Shown in pieces: positions 44,128 through 52,365 of a DNA stretch of 64,000 bases (positions are counted from its first letter, which is position 1; every line of letters begins with the position of its first letter). The position numbers and the translations under genes are program-made. Below the pieces are notes generated by a model that did not search any database, was not told the origin of the DNA, and worked only from the letters and a program-made list of their open reading frames with translations. Source of the stretch: Acetobacteraceae bacterium H6797 (GTDB taxonomy: Bacteria > Pseudomonadota > Alphaproteobacteria > Acetobacterales > Acetobacteraceae); contig JADFCQ010000002.1 of the NCBI GenBank assembly GCA_015223225.1, positions 620,001 to 684,000 on the forward strand, in the 5' to 3' direction.

Positions 44128-45834
44128 ATGGAGGCGAAGGCAGCCGCAGCCAGGAGCGCCCCCGCCGAGGAGCCGGCCATCGCGCCCGGCACGGCGCCCG
44201 CCTCCCCGTCCGAGGGCGACACGCTCTCCCGCTCCCTGCGCGGCGGCCCGCGGCGCCCGCCTTCAGGCCTCGGCGCCTGGCTCGGCCGCATCGGCACGCG
44301 GGCGGGGCTCATCGCCCTGCTCATGCTCGTGGTGGTCGGGCTGCTGACCAGCACGGCGATGATCGTGGGCAACCGCCAATCCCAGCTCATCGACCAGCTC
44401 GCGGTGCGCGATCGCCAGGCCGATGACGCGGTCGATAACTTCGCCTCCGACGTCGCCGATTTCTCCGCCGCCTTCGCCTCCGTCATCGCGGGCGTGCTCC
44501 AGCCCGGCCCCGCCGCCGGCCGCATGGTGCGCAACGGGCTGCAGGTGACGGAATCCTTCCAGCAGGTGCAGAGCCAGCTCGGGGAGGAGATCGACCCCAT
44601 CACCCTCGGCGGCGCGCGCGACATGGCCGCCCGCATGCCTGATTTCATCGAGCAGGTGCGCCAGAGCTTCACCGCGCGCGACCGCGCCCGCTTCGGGCCG
44701 CTGCATGAGGAATGGCTCGATTCCATGACGGCCTTCAACCGCTTCGCCAGCGCCGCCCGACGGGTGCTGAAGGCGCGGAACGAGGCGACGCTCGGAAGGG
44801 CCCATGCGCTCACCGAGCAGGGTCGGCGCGTGGTGATCGGCGCAGGCATCGTCGGCCTGCTGGGCTGCGGGCTCATCTGGTTCGTGCTCGTCCGCCTCAT
44901 CGCCCGCCCCATCAGCCGCGTGGCCGGCGCGATGGACCGCGTGGCGCGCGGCAAGGCCGAGGTCGAGATCCCCGGTATCGAGCGCTCGGACCAAGTGGGC
45001 GAAATGGCCCGCGCCGTGGTGGTCTTCCGCGACAATCTCCTCGCCTCGGCCAATCTCGCCGAGAAGGCGCTGGAGAATGCCCGCCGCACCGCCGTCGCCA
45101 CCACCCAGGCGTCCGATGCCATCGGGCAGGTCAATGACGGCGCCATGACCCAGCTTTCCGAATTGCGGCAGGTGGGCGATGCCCTGGCTCAGTCGGCCGA
45201 TGCGGTGCGCGACGTGAGCCGCTCGACCGGCGAGGCGGCCGACCGCGCCGAGGAAGCCAAGACGCTGCTGACCGACAATCTGCTCAAGCTGCGCAACCTG
45301 ATCGACCTCGTCGACGCCGTCGGCGAGGATACCGAGCGCGTCACCCGCATCGCCGGTACCATCGCCAAGATCGCGACCCAGACCAATATCCTCGCCATCA
45401 ACGCCGCCATCGAGGCGGCGCGCGCGGGCGAGCATGGGCGCGGCCTCGCCGTGGTGGCCGAGGAGGTGCGGGCACTCGCCGCCTCATCCGAGAGCCTCGC
45501 GCAGGAAATCGCCGATGTCGTCGAGATCGCCGGGCGCCGCACCCGCGAGGGCAGCGGCACCGCCGCCTCCCTGGGCGAGGCGATGGACGAGCTCGAGCGC
45601 CTCGTCGGCGAGAGCGCCCGCCTCGCCGGCACCATCGCCGTCGCCATGGAACAGCAGCAGGCGACGGTCACCGACATCAACGAACGCGTCACGGTGCTCA
45701 GCCGCATCGGCCAGTCCAATGCCACCGCCGCGGAGGAAATCACCGTGACCATGATCGATCTCTCGCGCCTCGCGGCCGAGACACGCCATACCGTCGAGAG
45801 CATGGCGAGCGAGAACATGGCGGCCGGCCGATGA
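44128..45834 (+). CDS. Methyl-accepting chemotaxis-type receptor
   Basis: The 568-residue protein has a cytoplasmic N-terminus of about 50 residues, two membrane helices (about 57-80 and 234-256) around a helical-bundle periplasmic domain of about 150 residues, and a HAMP domain. The MCP signalling domain (about 330-560) has the hairpin tip [33 protein letters not shown] (tip [12 protein letters not shown]). No CheA, CheW, CheR or CheB gene is near. Its stop overlaps the start of a receiver-phosphatase gene (ATGA, 45831-45834). AAAGGGTGAG is a good ribosome-binding site. Confidence 0.92.
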   Translation: MEAKAAAARSAPAEEPAIAPGTAPASPSEGDTLSRSLRGGPRRPPSGLGAWLGRIGTRAGLIALLMLVVVGLLTSTAMIVGNRQSQLIDQLAVRDRQADDAVDNFASDVADFSAAFASVIAGVLQPGPAAGRMVRNGLQVTESFQQVQSQLGEEIDPITLGGARDMAARMPDFIEQVRQSFTARDRARFGPLHEEWLDSMTAFNRFASAARRVLKARNEATLGRAHALTEQGRRVVIGAGIVGLLGCGLIWFVLVRLIARPISRVAGAMDRVARGKAEVEIPGIERSDQVGEMARAVVVFRDNLLASANLAEKALENARRTAVATTQASDAIGQVNDGAMTQLSELRQVGDALAQSADAVRDVSRSTGEAADRAEEAKTLLTDNLLKLRNLIDLVDAVGEDTERVTRIAGTIAKIATQTNILAINAAIEAARAGEHGRGLAVVAEEVRALAASSESLAQEIADVVEIAGRRTREGSGTAASLGEAMDELERLVGESARLAGTIAVAMEQQQATVTDINERVTVLSRIGQSNATAAEEITVTMIDLSRLAAETRHTVESMASENMAAGR

Positions 45835-46991
45835 GCGAGGCCGTCTCGATCCTCGTCGTCGACGACAGTTCCTTCAACCGGCTGGTGCTGAAGCGGCGGC
45901 TGGCGGAACTCGGCTATGAGAATGTCTCCACCGCCGATGACGGCCGCCAGGGCCTCGCCGCCATCGAGGCCGGGCGCTTCGACGTGGTGCTGCTCGACCT
46001 GGAAATGCCGGAGTTGGACGGCATCGGCGTGCTGGAACAGCTCCATGCCGCGCGCGGCGCCGCGCCGCCCGTGATCGTCATCTCGGCCCTGACCGAGATG
46101 GAGAAGATCGTCCGCTGCATCGAACTCGGCGCGGAGGACTACCTCCCCAAGAGCTTCGACCCGCCTTTGCTCCGCGCGCGCCTCGCCGCCGTACTGGAAA
46201 AGAAGCGGCTGCGGGACCTCGCGGACCAGCGCCTCGCCGCCCTGGAAACCGAGTTGGAAAGCGCCCGCCTCGCCCAGCTTTCCCTCGTGCCGCGCGACTT
46301 TACCGCCATCGCTCCTGCCGGGCTCACCCTGGCTGCCGAGATGATCCCCGCCAAGCAGGTGGGCGGCGATCTCTATGACGCCTTCCGCGTCGGCGATCGG
46401 CACCTGCTCGTCACCGTCGCCGATGTCGCCGGCAAGGGCGCCCCGGCCGGGCTGACCATGGCGCGCAGCGTCGGCCTCATCCGCGCGGCCTCCCGCCTCA
46501 TCGTGGAAGCCGGCCGCCTGCCCGACCCGGCTGAGATCGTCACCCATGCCAATGACGACTTGGCGCGGGAGAACGAGAGCCAGACCTTCGTGACCATCGC
46601 CCTGGCCATTATCGATGCCGATAGCGGCGAAGGCCGCATCTGCATCGCGGGCCATGAGGCGCCGCTGCTGCTGAGTGCGGCGGGCTGCCGCGTCTTCGGC
46701 CCCTACACCCGCCAGCCGCCCATGGGCGCGCTGGAGGAATTCACCTATCGCTCGGACCCGATTGCCCTTGCGCCGGGGGAAGCGCTCTTCCTTTTCAGCG
46801 ACGGCGTGACGGAGGCGGAGGGTGCTTCGGGCCATTTCCTCGGCCGCGACCCCGTCCATCACCGCCTCGCCGCGGCTCCTACGGCGCCACCGGATGCCGT
46901 GGTGGCGGCGGCGCTGGAGACCGTCTCGGCCTTCGTGAAGGGCGCGCCCCAGGCCGACGACATCACCGTGCTGGCCGTTCGCAGGGCTTAG
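45831..46991 (+). CDS. Response regulator with PP2C-type (SpoIIE/RsbU) phosphatase output
   Basis: The 386-residue protein has a receiver domain (1-120: [10 protein letters not shown], phospho-Asp in [12 protein letters not shown], Thr/Ser in ISALTE, Lys in YLPKSFD), a coiled-coil linker (about 122-150) and a SpoIIE phosphatase domain (about 165-385: [46 protein letters not shown]). The acidic metal-binding residues of PP2C are intact. Such proteins dephosphorylate an anti-sigma-factor antagonist. It is coupled to the MCP gene by a four-base overlap. Its TAG stop touches the inverted-repeat element at 46992. Confidence 0.93.
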   Translation: MSEAVSILVVDDSSFNRLVLKRRLAELGYENVSTADDGRQGLAAIEAGRFDVVLLDLEMPELDGIGVLEQLHAARGAAPPVIVISALTEMEKIVRCIELGAEDYLPKSFDPPLLRARLAAVLEKKRLRDLADQRLAALETELESARLAQLSLVPRDFTAIAPAGLTLAAEMIPAKQVGGDLYDAFRVGDRHLLVTVADVAGKGAPAGLTMARSVGLIRAASRLIVEAGRLPDPAEIVTHANDDLARENESQTFVTIALAIIDADSGEGRICIAGHEAPLLLSAAGCRVFGPYTRQPPMGALEEFTYRSDPIALAPGEALFLFSDGVTEAEGASGHFLGRDPVHHRLAAAPTAPPDAVVAAALETVSAFVKGAPQADDITVLAVRRA

Positions 46992-47131
46992 GAGACTGTT
47001 TCATTAAGCTAGCGGGCCGGCCAGGCGGCCTTTTCTTAGCCACCTTTTCCGCGCCGGCATCGCTGGCGGCTTGCCTCAAATGCCCCGCATTGGGCCTGCT
47101 CCCTCAACCGCCAGCTCGATAAAACCGTCTC
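46992..47131. mobile_element. Candidate 140-bp MITE-like element with inverted ends
   Basis: The spacer between two convergent genes is bounded by 24-base imperfect inverted repeats (19 of 24 identical): 46992-47015, beginning GAGACTGTTTCAT, and 47108-47131, beginning GAGACGGTTTTAT when read on the minus strand. Both stop codons directly abut GAGAC (TAG at 46989, TGA at 47134-47132). GAGAC-GTTT ends resemble IS5-family termini, and the inside holds no ORF. No target-site duplication is visible, so a plain bidirectional terminator stays possible. Confidence 0.5.
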
Positions 47132-48070
47132 TCAACCGTTCGTTCTGTTGAGCATCGCCGCCTGATCCGCTGCTTGCATCCGATCGGGAGTCTCCTCCGA
47201 TGCCTCTTTCAGCCGCCGGCCCCGCTCGTGCAATTGCTCCACCGAGCGGGTGAACTCCGCCCCGGCTAGCACGATGGCCGCCGCATAATAGGTCCAGAGC
47301 AGCAGGGCCATGAGCGCGCTCGCCGGGCCATAGGCCGACGAGGCGCCGCTCGAGCCGATATGCGTCGCGATGAGCGACTTGCCCAGCGTGAGCAGCAGCG
47401 CCGTCAGCGCCGCCCCCGAGAAGACATAACGCCAGCGCTTCGGCCCATTATCGGGCAGCAGCTTGTAGATGGCCGCGAAAAGCGCGCTTAGCAGCACGAG
47501 CGACAGGCCCAGATTGAGCAGGCTCGCCAGCAGCGCCGTGCCCGGGATTTGCTCGTTCAGCCGCTGGCTGAGCGCGGCCAGGGCGGCGCTGATAAGCAGC
47601 GAAATGCTCATCAGCAGCCCGAGTGTCGCGACCAGGGCGAGGCCCAGTGCCCGCACGCCCAGCATCCGCCAGATATTAAGTTTCGGCGCTTCGCCCCAGA
47701 TGCGGTTCAGCCCACCCTGGATCTCGGCGAAGACACCACTCGCGGTTATCAGCAGGCCGATACCGCCGATCAGCGCCGCGATCCTGCCGTTGAACGGATC
47801 CGCTGCCGAGCGCATCGCCCCCGCCAGCAGAGCGCGGCCGTCGGGGCCCAGCACGCCGCCGAGTTGATCGAGAATGGCGTCCCGCGCCGCCTCCTGCCCG
47901 AAGGCCACCCCGGAGATGGCGATGGCGATGCTGAGCAGCGGCGCGAGCGAGCCGACGGTATAGAAGGAGATGGCCGCCGCCCGGCTGAAAGCGTCATGCG
48001 ACATCAGCCCGATCACCGTATGGCGCAGCAGGAACCAGGCGATGCGCCCGAAGCGCGCGATGCTCGTCAT
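47132..48070 (-). CDS. YihY/virulence factor BrkB family membrane protein
   Basis: The 312-residue protein has about six membrane helices and the family landmarks: HDAFSRAAAISFYTVGSLAPLL near the N-terminus (split as RAAAISFYTVGS), LNRIWGEAPK, LPDNGPKRWRYVFSGAALTALL, and YGPASALMALLLWTYYAAAIVLAGAEFT (LMALLLWTYYAA). The family is broadly conserved and its true role is unsettled; older links to RNase BN are wrong. Its stop abuts the inverted-repeat element at 47131. A Glu/Arg-rich tail follows the last helix. Confidence 0.92.
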   Translation of the reverse strand: MTSIARFGRIAWFLLRHTVIGLMSHDAFSRAAAISFYTVGSLAPLLSIAIAISGVAFGQEAARDAILDQLGGVLGPDGRALLAGAMRSAADPFNGRIAALIGGIGLLITASGVFAEIQGGLNRIWGEAPKLNIWRMLGVRALGLALVATLGLLMSISLLISAALAALSQRLNEQIPGTALLASLLNLGLSLVLLSALFAAIYKLLPDNGPKRWRYVFSGAALTALLLTLGKSLIATHIGSSGASSAYGPASALMALLLWTYYAAAIVLAGAEFTRSVEQLHERGRRLKEASEETPDRMQAADQAAMLNRTNG

Positions 48071-48137
48071 GCACAGACCCTAGATTGCCGCGCCGCAGCA
48101 TGCATCCCCAATGCTGCCCCAACGCGGGGCGCACGGG

Positions 48138-49082
48138 TCAAGAACGCGCGGGCCGGGCCAGGGCTGCGTAGGCGGGCTTCAGCAAGAGCGGGCTGAGGAA
48201 GAGCGGGAACTGGCAGAGCGCGAAGAAGAGCAGGATGCGATGGTCGGTCGTGGCCGGCAGCACGGCAAGATAGAGCGCCATGTTACGATTGCCCGAGAGC
48301 AGCCCCGCCGAGAGCGCCACGCGCTTGCCCGCCGGCCAGAAGGCCAGCGCCGTGGTGAGGTTGAGCGCGGCACTGGCGGCGAAGGCCAGCGCCACCCCGC
48401 CCAGCACCCAGAGCGGCGCGGCCATGGCCTCGGCCAGCATGCCATCCATCACGCCGAAGCCGTAGAGCACCACGAGCCAGACCACCGCCCCATCCACCGC
48501 GGGCCCGACACGATGCAGCCGCGCCTGCCCGGCCAGCAGCCGGATCACCACCGAGAACAGCAGCGGCAGCAGCACCACCAGCGCGAGCCGGCCCATGAGC
48601 GCGCCCATGGAGATGGAAAGGTCGATCCCCAGCAGCCCGAGCGCGAGGGGCGGCGCGGTGAAGGGCACGAGCAGGGTGGAAAGCAGCGCCACGACCAGCG
48701 CGATCTCGCCATCCAGCCCCACCAGCCGCGCGAAGGCGGGCGAGGAAGTGGCCGCGCAGCCCGTGGCCATGATGACCACCGCCGCCCCGAGCGGGCCGTG
48801 CGGCCCCAGCGCCGAGACCACCGTCCAGGCGATGAGCGGCGAGACGAGCAACGTCCACCCCGTGAGGGCGAGAATCATCACCGGCCGCCGCAGATGCGCC
48901 AGAAGCTGCACCGGATCGACCCGCAGCAGCACCAGCGTCATGAGCAGTGCGACGGTCGGCGTCACCACGTCGCGCATCGCCGCGGCCAGCGGCGGCACCA
49001 GGAGGCCCAGGAAAATGCCGCCCGCCAGCAACCAGCTTCCCTGCCGGGCGGACCAGGCGAAGAAGCCGAAGACCGGGCTCAT
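48138..49082 (-). CDS. Bile acid:sodium symporter (BASS)-type transporter
   Basis: The 314-residue protein has nine or ten predicted membrane helices and the BASS/arsenite-carrier fold, with MATGCAATSSPAFARLVGLD in the middle (ATSSPAFARL) and the late GLLSGNRNMALYLAVLP motif (SGNRNMAL), which forms part of the sodium-binding region in this superfamily. Its start overlaps the stop of the MFS gene by four bases (49079-49082), so it is the last gene of the thiL-MFS-BASS run. The substrate is unknown. Confidence 0.8.
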   Translation of the reverse strand: MSPVFGFFAWSARQGSWLLAGGIFLGLLVPPLAAAMRDVVTPTVALLMTLVLLRVDPVQLLAHLRRPVMILALTGWTLLVSPLIAWTVVSALGPHGPLGAAVVIMATGCAATSSPAFARLVGLDGEIALVVALLSTLLVPFTAPPLALGLLGIDLSISMGALMGRLALVVLLPLLFSVVIRLLAGQARLHRVGPAVDGAVVWLVVLYGFGVMDGMLAEAMAAPLWVLGGVALAFAASAALNLTTALAFWPAGKRVALSAGLLSGNRNMALYLAVLPATTDHRILLFFALCQFPLFLSPLLLKPAYAALARPARS

Positions 49083-50272
49083 GCCGGCTGGAAGGCCCGG
49101 GCCGGCCGCATGATCATCCAGCCCGCCACGGCCATGGCGGGCACTAGGACGAGCGTCAGCGCCGCCCAGCCGCCGAGCGCATGGATGGCGCCGGAGCCGA
49201 AGGCCGAGAGCCCGACCGTGCCGAAGACGATGAGGTCATTCGCCGCCTGCGCCTTCACCCGCTCCTCCGAAGTGTGGCTCTCGGCGAGCAGGCTGGTGGC
49301 GCCGGTGAACATCGCGTTCCAGCCCAGCCCGAGCAGGATCAGCGCGAGGGAGAAATGCGTGAACTGCTCCCCCGCCAGCGCGACGATGACGCAGAGGATA
49401 TTGGCCGCGATGCCCGCCTTGATCACCCGCCGCGCGCCATAGCGCGCGATCAGCCGGCCCATGAAGAAGCCGGGTGCGAACATGGCGATGGCATGGAGCT
49501 GGATCACCGTCGAGGAATCCGCGACGTCGAAGCCGCAGAGCATCATCTCGATGGGCGTCGAGGTCATCACGAGGTTCATCGTGCCATAGGCCGCCGCCGC
49601 CGTGATCGCGGCGGTGAGGAAGGCCGGCCGACGCATGATCTCGCGCATCGGCACCGCGACTTTAGGGCGCGGCGGCGCGGGCGGCAGGCCCACCACGGTC
49701 AGGATCAGCATGCAGATCACCGGTAGGCAGGCCAGGGCCAGATAGGTGCCGAGGAAGAGGAAGGGCGCGAAGAGGTCCTTGCTGTTCTTTACCAGCTCCG
49801 GCCCGAAAATCGCCGCCAGCACGCCGCCCGCCATGACGAGGGCGATGGCGCGCGGCCGATAGCTGGGCGGGGCCACTTCCGAGGCAGCAAAGCGATAATG
49901 CTGCGAAATGCCGAAGCCGAGCCCCGCCGGCAGCGCGCCAATGCAGTAGAGCGTGAAATCCGCCTGCCAGACGCCGGCGGCGAAAATCAGGCTGCCGAGC
50001 AGCGAGGCGACGGCGCCCATGAAGAACCCCGCCCGGCGCCCGAACCGCGGGAAGATGATGCCGGCCGGGATCGAGGCCGCCATGGTCGCCGTCATCTGCA
50101 AAGCCATGGGCAGGGTGGCGAGCGCCTTATTGCCCGCCAGGCTGTGGCCGATGAGGGCGCTCATCGCCACCTGACCGACAACCGCCGCGCTCATCAGCGC
50201 CTGGCAGAGGAAGAGCAGCCAGACATTGCGCTTGGCCGTGGCGAGCTCGGCATCGGCCGTGGTGACGGTCAT
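49079..50272 (-). CDS. MFS transporter
   Basis: The 397-residue protein has 12 predicted membrane helices and MFS features, including RFGRRAGFFMGAVASLLGS in the loop 2-3 region (FPRFGRRAGF). Its ATG directly follows the thiL stop (TGA-ATG at 50275-50270), and its stop overlaps the next transporter start, so all three genes should be co-translated. The substrate is unknown; the context suggests a link to cofactor precursors or simple addition to a housekeeping operon. Confidence 0.88.
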   Translation of the reverse strand: MTVTTADAELATAKRNVWLLFLCQALMSAAVVGQVAMSALIGHSLAGNKALATLPMALQMTATMAASIPAGIIFPRFGRRAGFFMGAVASLLGSLIFAAGVWQADFTLYCIGALPAGLGFGISQHYRFAASEVAPPSYRPRAIALVMAGGVLAAIFGPELVKNSKDLFAPFLFLGTYLALACLPVICMLILTVVGLPPAPPRPKVAVPMREIMRRPAFLTAAITAAAAYGTMNLVMTSTPIEMMLCGFDVADSSTVIQLHAIAMFAPGFFMGRLIARYGARRVIKAGIAANILCVIVALAGEQFTHFSLALILLGLGWNAMFTGATSLLAESHTSEERVKAQAANDLIVFGTVGLSAFGSGAIHALGGWAALTLVLVPAMAVAGWMIMRPARAFQPA

Positions 50273-51241
50273 TCAGAAATGGCTCCAACCTGGGCGTGGC
50301 AATTCGATGGGCCGCCCCGTCGCATCCCGCACCGTGACGGCGGCCTCGCCGGCGGTGAAATGGCCGATCCGGGTAACGCGCGTGCCCGTCGCGGCGCCCA
50401 GCGCCTCGATGGCGGCGCGATCGGCCGGGTCGGCGGCGAAAAGCAGTTCGTAGTCATCCCCGCCCACGATCAGCGAGGGCAGCAGCGCGGGATCGGCGGC
50501 GGCCAGCGCCTCGGCGGCGGGCGAGAGCGGCACGGCGGGCAGTTCGATCACCCCGGAAAGGTCGCCCGCACGGCAGAGATGCCCAAGGTCCTGAACCAGC
50601 CCGTCGGAGACATCCATCATGGCCCGCGCGAGGCCCGCCAGCCCCTGCCCCAGCGCGAGGCGCGGCTGCGGCAGGCGATAGCGGCTCGCGAGATGGCCCT
50701 CCGCATCGGCGGGCAGCTTGCCCTGCAGCACCGCGAGGCCCAGAGCGCCATCGCCGATGGTGCCCGAAACCCAGAGATCGTCCCCCGGCCGCGCGCCGAC
50801 GCGCTGCACCGCCGCCCCTGGCGCCACATGGCCGATGATGGTCAGCGACAGGGAAATCGGGCCGGGAATGGAGACGGTATCGCCCCCCAGCACATGCAGG
50901 CCGAAAAGCTTCTGATCCTCCGCCAGCCCCGCGACGAAGCCCGCCAGCCACTCATGCGGCATGGGCTTGGGCAGGGCCGTGGTCATCAGATAGGCCAGAG
51001 GCGTGGCGCCCATGGCGGCCAGATCGGAGAGATTTGTCCGCAGCAGCTTGCGTCCGACGGTCTCGGGCGGGTCATCGGGCAGAAAATGCACGCCCGCGAC
51101 CATGGCATCGGCGGCCACCACGAGTTGCCGGCCCTTAGGCGGGTCCAGCAGCGCCGCGTCATCCTTGAGGCCCAGCGCGCCGGGCCCGGCAAGGGGGAGG
51201 AAGTACCGCCCGATCAGAGCGAATTCGGGCGGCAATGTCAT
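50273..51241 (-). CDS. thiL: Thiamine-monophosphate kinase
   Basis: The 322-residue ThiL phosphorylates thiamine monophosphate to the active diphosphate. N-terminal EFALIGRYF and DDAALLD (metal-binding Asp pair) are present, followed by VVAADAMVAGVHFLPDD (DAMVAGVHF), KLLRTNLSDLAAMGATP, and DVSDGLVQDLGHLC. It is the last biosynthetic gene of the cluster. Upstream, between nusB and thiL, are two tandem palindromic repeats; downstream, the MFS gene starts without a gap. Confidence 0.95.
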   Translation of the reverse strand: MTLPPEFALIGRYFLPLAGPGALGLKDDAALLDPPKGRQLVVAADAMVAGVHFLPDDPPETVGRKLLRTNLSDLAAMGATPLAYLMTTALPKPMPHEWLAGFVAGLAEDQKLFGLHVLGGDTVSIPGPISLSLTIIGHVAPGAAVQRVGARPGDDLWVSGTIGDGALGLAVLQGKLPADAEGHLASRYRLPQPRLALGQGLAGLARAMMDVSDGLVQDLGHLCRAGDLSGVIELPAVPLSPAAEALAAADPALLPSLIVGGDDYELLFAADPADRAAIEALGAATGTRVTRIGHFTAGEAAVTVRDATGRPIELPRPGWSHF

Positions 51242-51263
51242 GGGCGGACTACCCTTGGCTCGG

Positions 51264-51301
51264 ATGATTCACGCCCTCGGCTGCGCCTCGGGCGATCATG
51301 C
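51264..51301. repeat. Palindromic repeat copy 1 (nusB-thiL spacer)
   Basis: This 38-bp unit differs from copy 2 at a single base. Its ends, ATGATTCACGCCC and GGGCGATCAT, pair as an interrupted hairpin with a 3-base bulge. On the minus strand it overlaps a 16-codon reading frame (51299-51249, MIARGAAEGVNHPSQG) preceded by AGGAG at a suitable distance. Confidence 0.7.
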
Positions 51302-51316
51302 AAAGCTCCTGTTCGC

Positions 51317-51354
51317 ATGATTCACGCCCGCGGCTGCGCCTCGGGCGATCATGC
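51317..51354. repeat. Palindromic repeat copy 2, adjacent to the nusB stop
   Basis: The second 38-bp unit starts 53 bases from the first and ends at the base before the nusB stop codon. On the minus strand it overlaps an 18-codon frame (51352-51296, MIARGAAAGVNHANRSFA) whose TGA overlaps the ATG of the frame in copy 1 (ATGA). Either a REP-like element or duplicated leader peptides could explain it. Confidence 0.7.
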
Positions 51355-51864
51355 TCAGCGCGCCTGCCCGGTGAACTCCGCGCCGCGCAGATGGCGGGCC
51401 AGGGCGTCGAGCACGCCATTGGCGAAGCGCGGACCGTCCTCGGCGAGGAAGCCATGGGCGATGTCGAGATACTCGTTGATCACGACGCGCGCCGGCGGGT
51501 CCTTGCCCATCGACAGCTCGGCGGCCGCGGCGCGCAGCAGGGCGCGCAGCACCGGATCGAGCCGCTCCAGTGGCCAATTCGCCGCCAGATGCTCGCCGAT
51601 GATGGCATCGAGCTTCGCGCCATTCTTCGCCGCGCCACGAACGATATTCGTGAAGAGCGGCACATCGGCCTGCGGGATCTGCCCGTCGTCGAAACCTTCC
51701 AGGCGCGGCTGCTCACCGAGGCGATGGCGCACGAACTGGTCGATCACCGTCTCCGGATTCTCGCCCGAAGCCTCGGACTGGAACAGCGCCTGCACGGCCG
51801 CCGCGCGGGACTGGGTGCGCGTGCGCGGCTTGTTCGCCGGCGTGCCCTTGCCCTCGCCGCTCAC
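51355..51864 (-). CDS. nusB: Transcription antitermination factor NusB
   Basis: The 169-residue all-helical protein binds boxA RNA with NusE and prevents premature termination in rRNA operons. Family segments include SRAAAVQALFQSEASGE, VPLFTNIVRGAAKNGAKLD, LERLDPVLRALLRAAAAEL and VVINEYLDIAHGFLAEDGPRFANGVLD (NEYLDIAHGF, FANGVLD). The GTG at 51864 overlaps the ribH stop (GTGA) with GGGGTG upstream and is preferred; the ATG at 51879 is the alternative. It is in the usual ribH-nusB-thiL order. Confidence 0.94.
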   Translation of the reverse strand: MSGEGKGTPANKPRTRTQSRAAAVQALFQSEASGENPETVIDQFVRHRLGEQPRLEGFDDGQIPQADVPLFTNIVRGAAKNGAKLDAIIGEHLAANWPLERLDPVLRALLRAAAAELSMGKDPPARVVINEYLDIAHGFLAEDGPRFANGVLDALARHLRGAEFTGQAR

Positions 51865-52346
51865 GAGGTAACACCCCATTCACGGGCGATGGCGATCTGC
51901 CGCACCAACGCATGGGCCGATTCGCCGCCCTTGTTGTGGCGGTCATCGGCCGAGCGGGCGAGCGCCTGCTCGAGATTCTCGACCGTCAGCAGGCCGAAGC
52001 CCAGCGGCACGCCCGTCTCGGCCGAGACGTTCATGACACCCTGGCAGACGGCGTCGCAGATGAAGTCGTAATGGTCGGTCTCGCCCTTCACGACGCAGCC
52101 GAGCAGCAGGTAGCCGTCATGCTTGCGGCCCGATTTCAGGGCCATGCGCAGCGCGGCCGGCAGCTCGAAAGCACCAGCGACATCAACAACTTCGACCTCG
52201 GCGTTGAGGGGCGCGAGGGTCTCCCGCGCGCCCTTCAGCATGCCGCCGACCACATCGGCGTAATAGGGCGCCTGGATCACCAGGATGCGCGGCGCCGGGC
52301 CGGGCAGCGCGGCCTGGCCGCGCTCGGGCTGGTCGGCCGTGCTCAT
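51861..52346 (-). CDS. ribH: 6,7-dimethyl-8-ribityllumazine synthase
   Basis: The 161-residue enzyme condenses the ribityl-diaminouracil with dihydroxybutanone phosphate to lumazine. Motifs: VIQAPYYADVVGGMLKGA, VVDVAGAFELPAALRMAL (substrate-binding GAFELP), GCVVKGETDHYDFICDAV (VKGETDHYD), and GVPLGFGLLTVEN. It is the fourth rib gene of the cluster, 19 bases downstream of ribB. The stop is coupled to nusB. Confidence 0.96.
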   Translation of the reverse strand: MSTADQPERGQAALPGPAPRILVIQAPYYADVVGGMLKGARETLAPLNAEVEVVDVAGAFELPAALRMALKSGRKHDGYLLLGCVVKGETDHYDFICDAVCQGVMNVSAETGVPLGFGLLTVENLEQALARSADDRHNKGGESAHALVRQIAIAREWGVTS

Positions 52347-52365
52347 TGGCGGAAACTCGTCATCA

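Noticed and set aside
49898..51871. 657-residue plus-strand open frame across MFS, thiL and nusB
   Set aside because: Antisense to three conserved genes on the minus strand and free of recognisable motifs.
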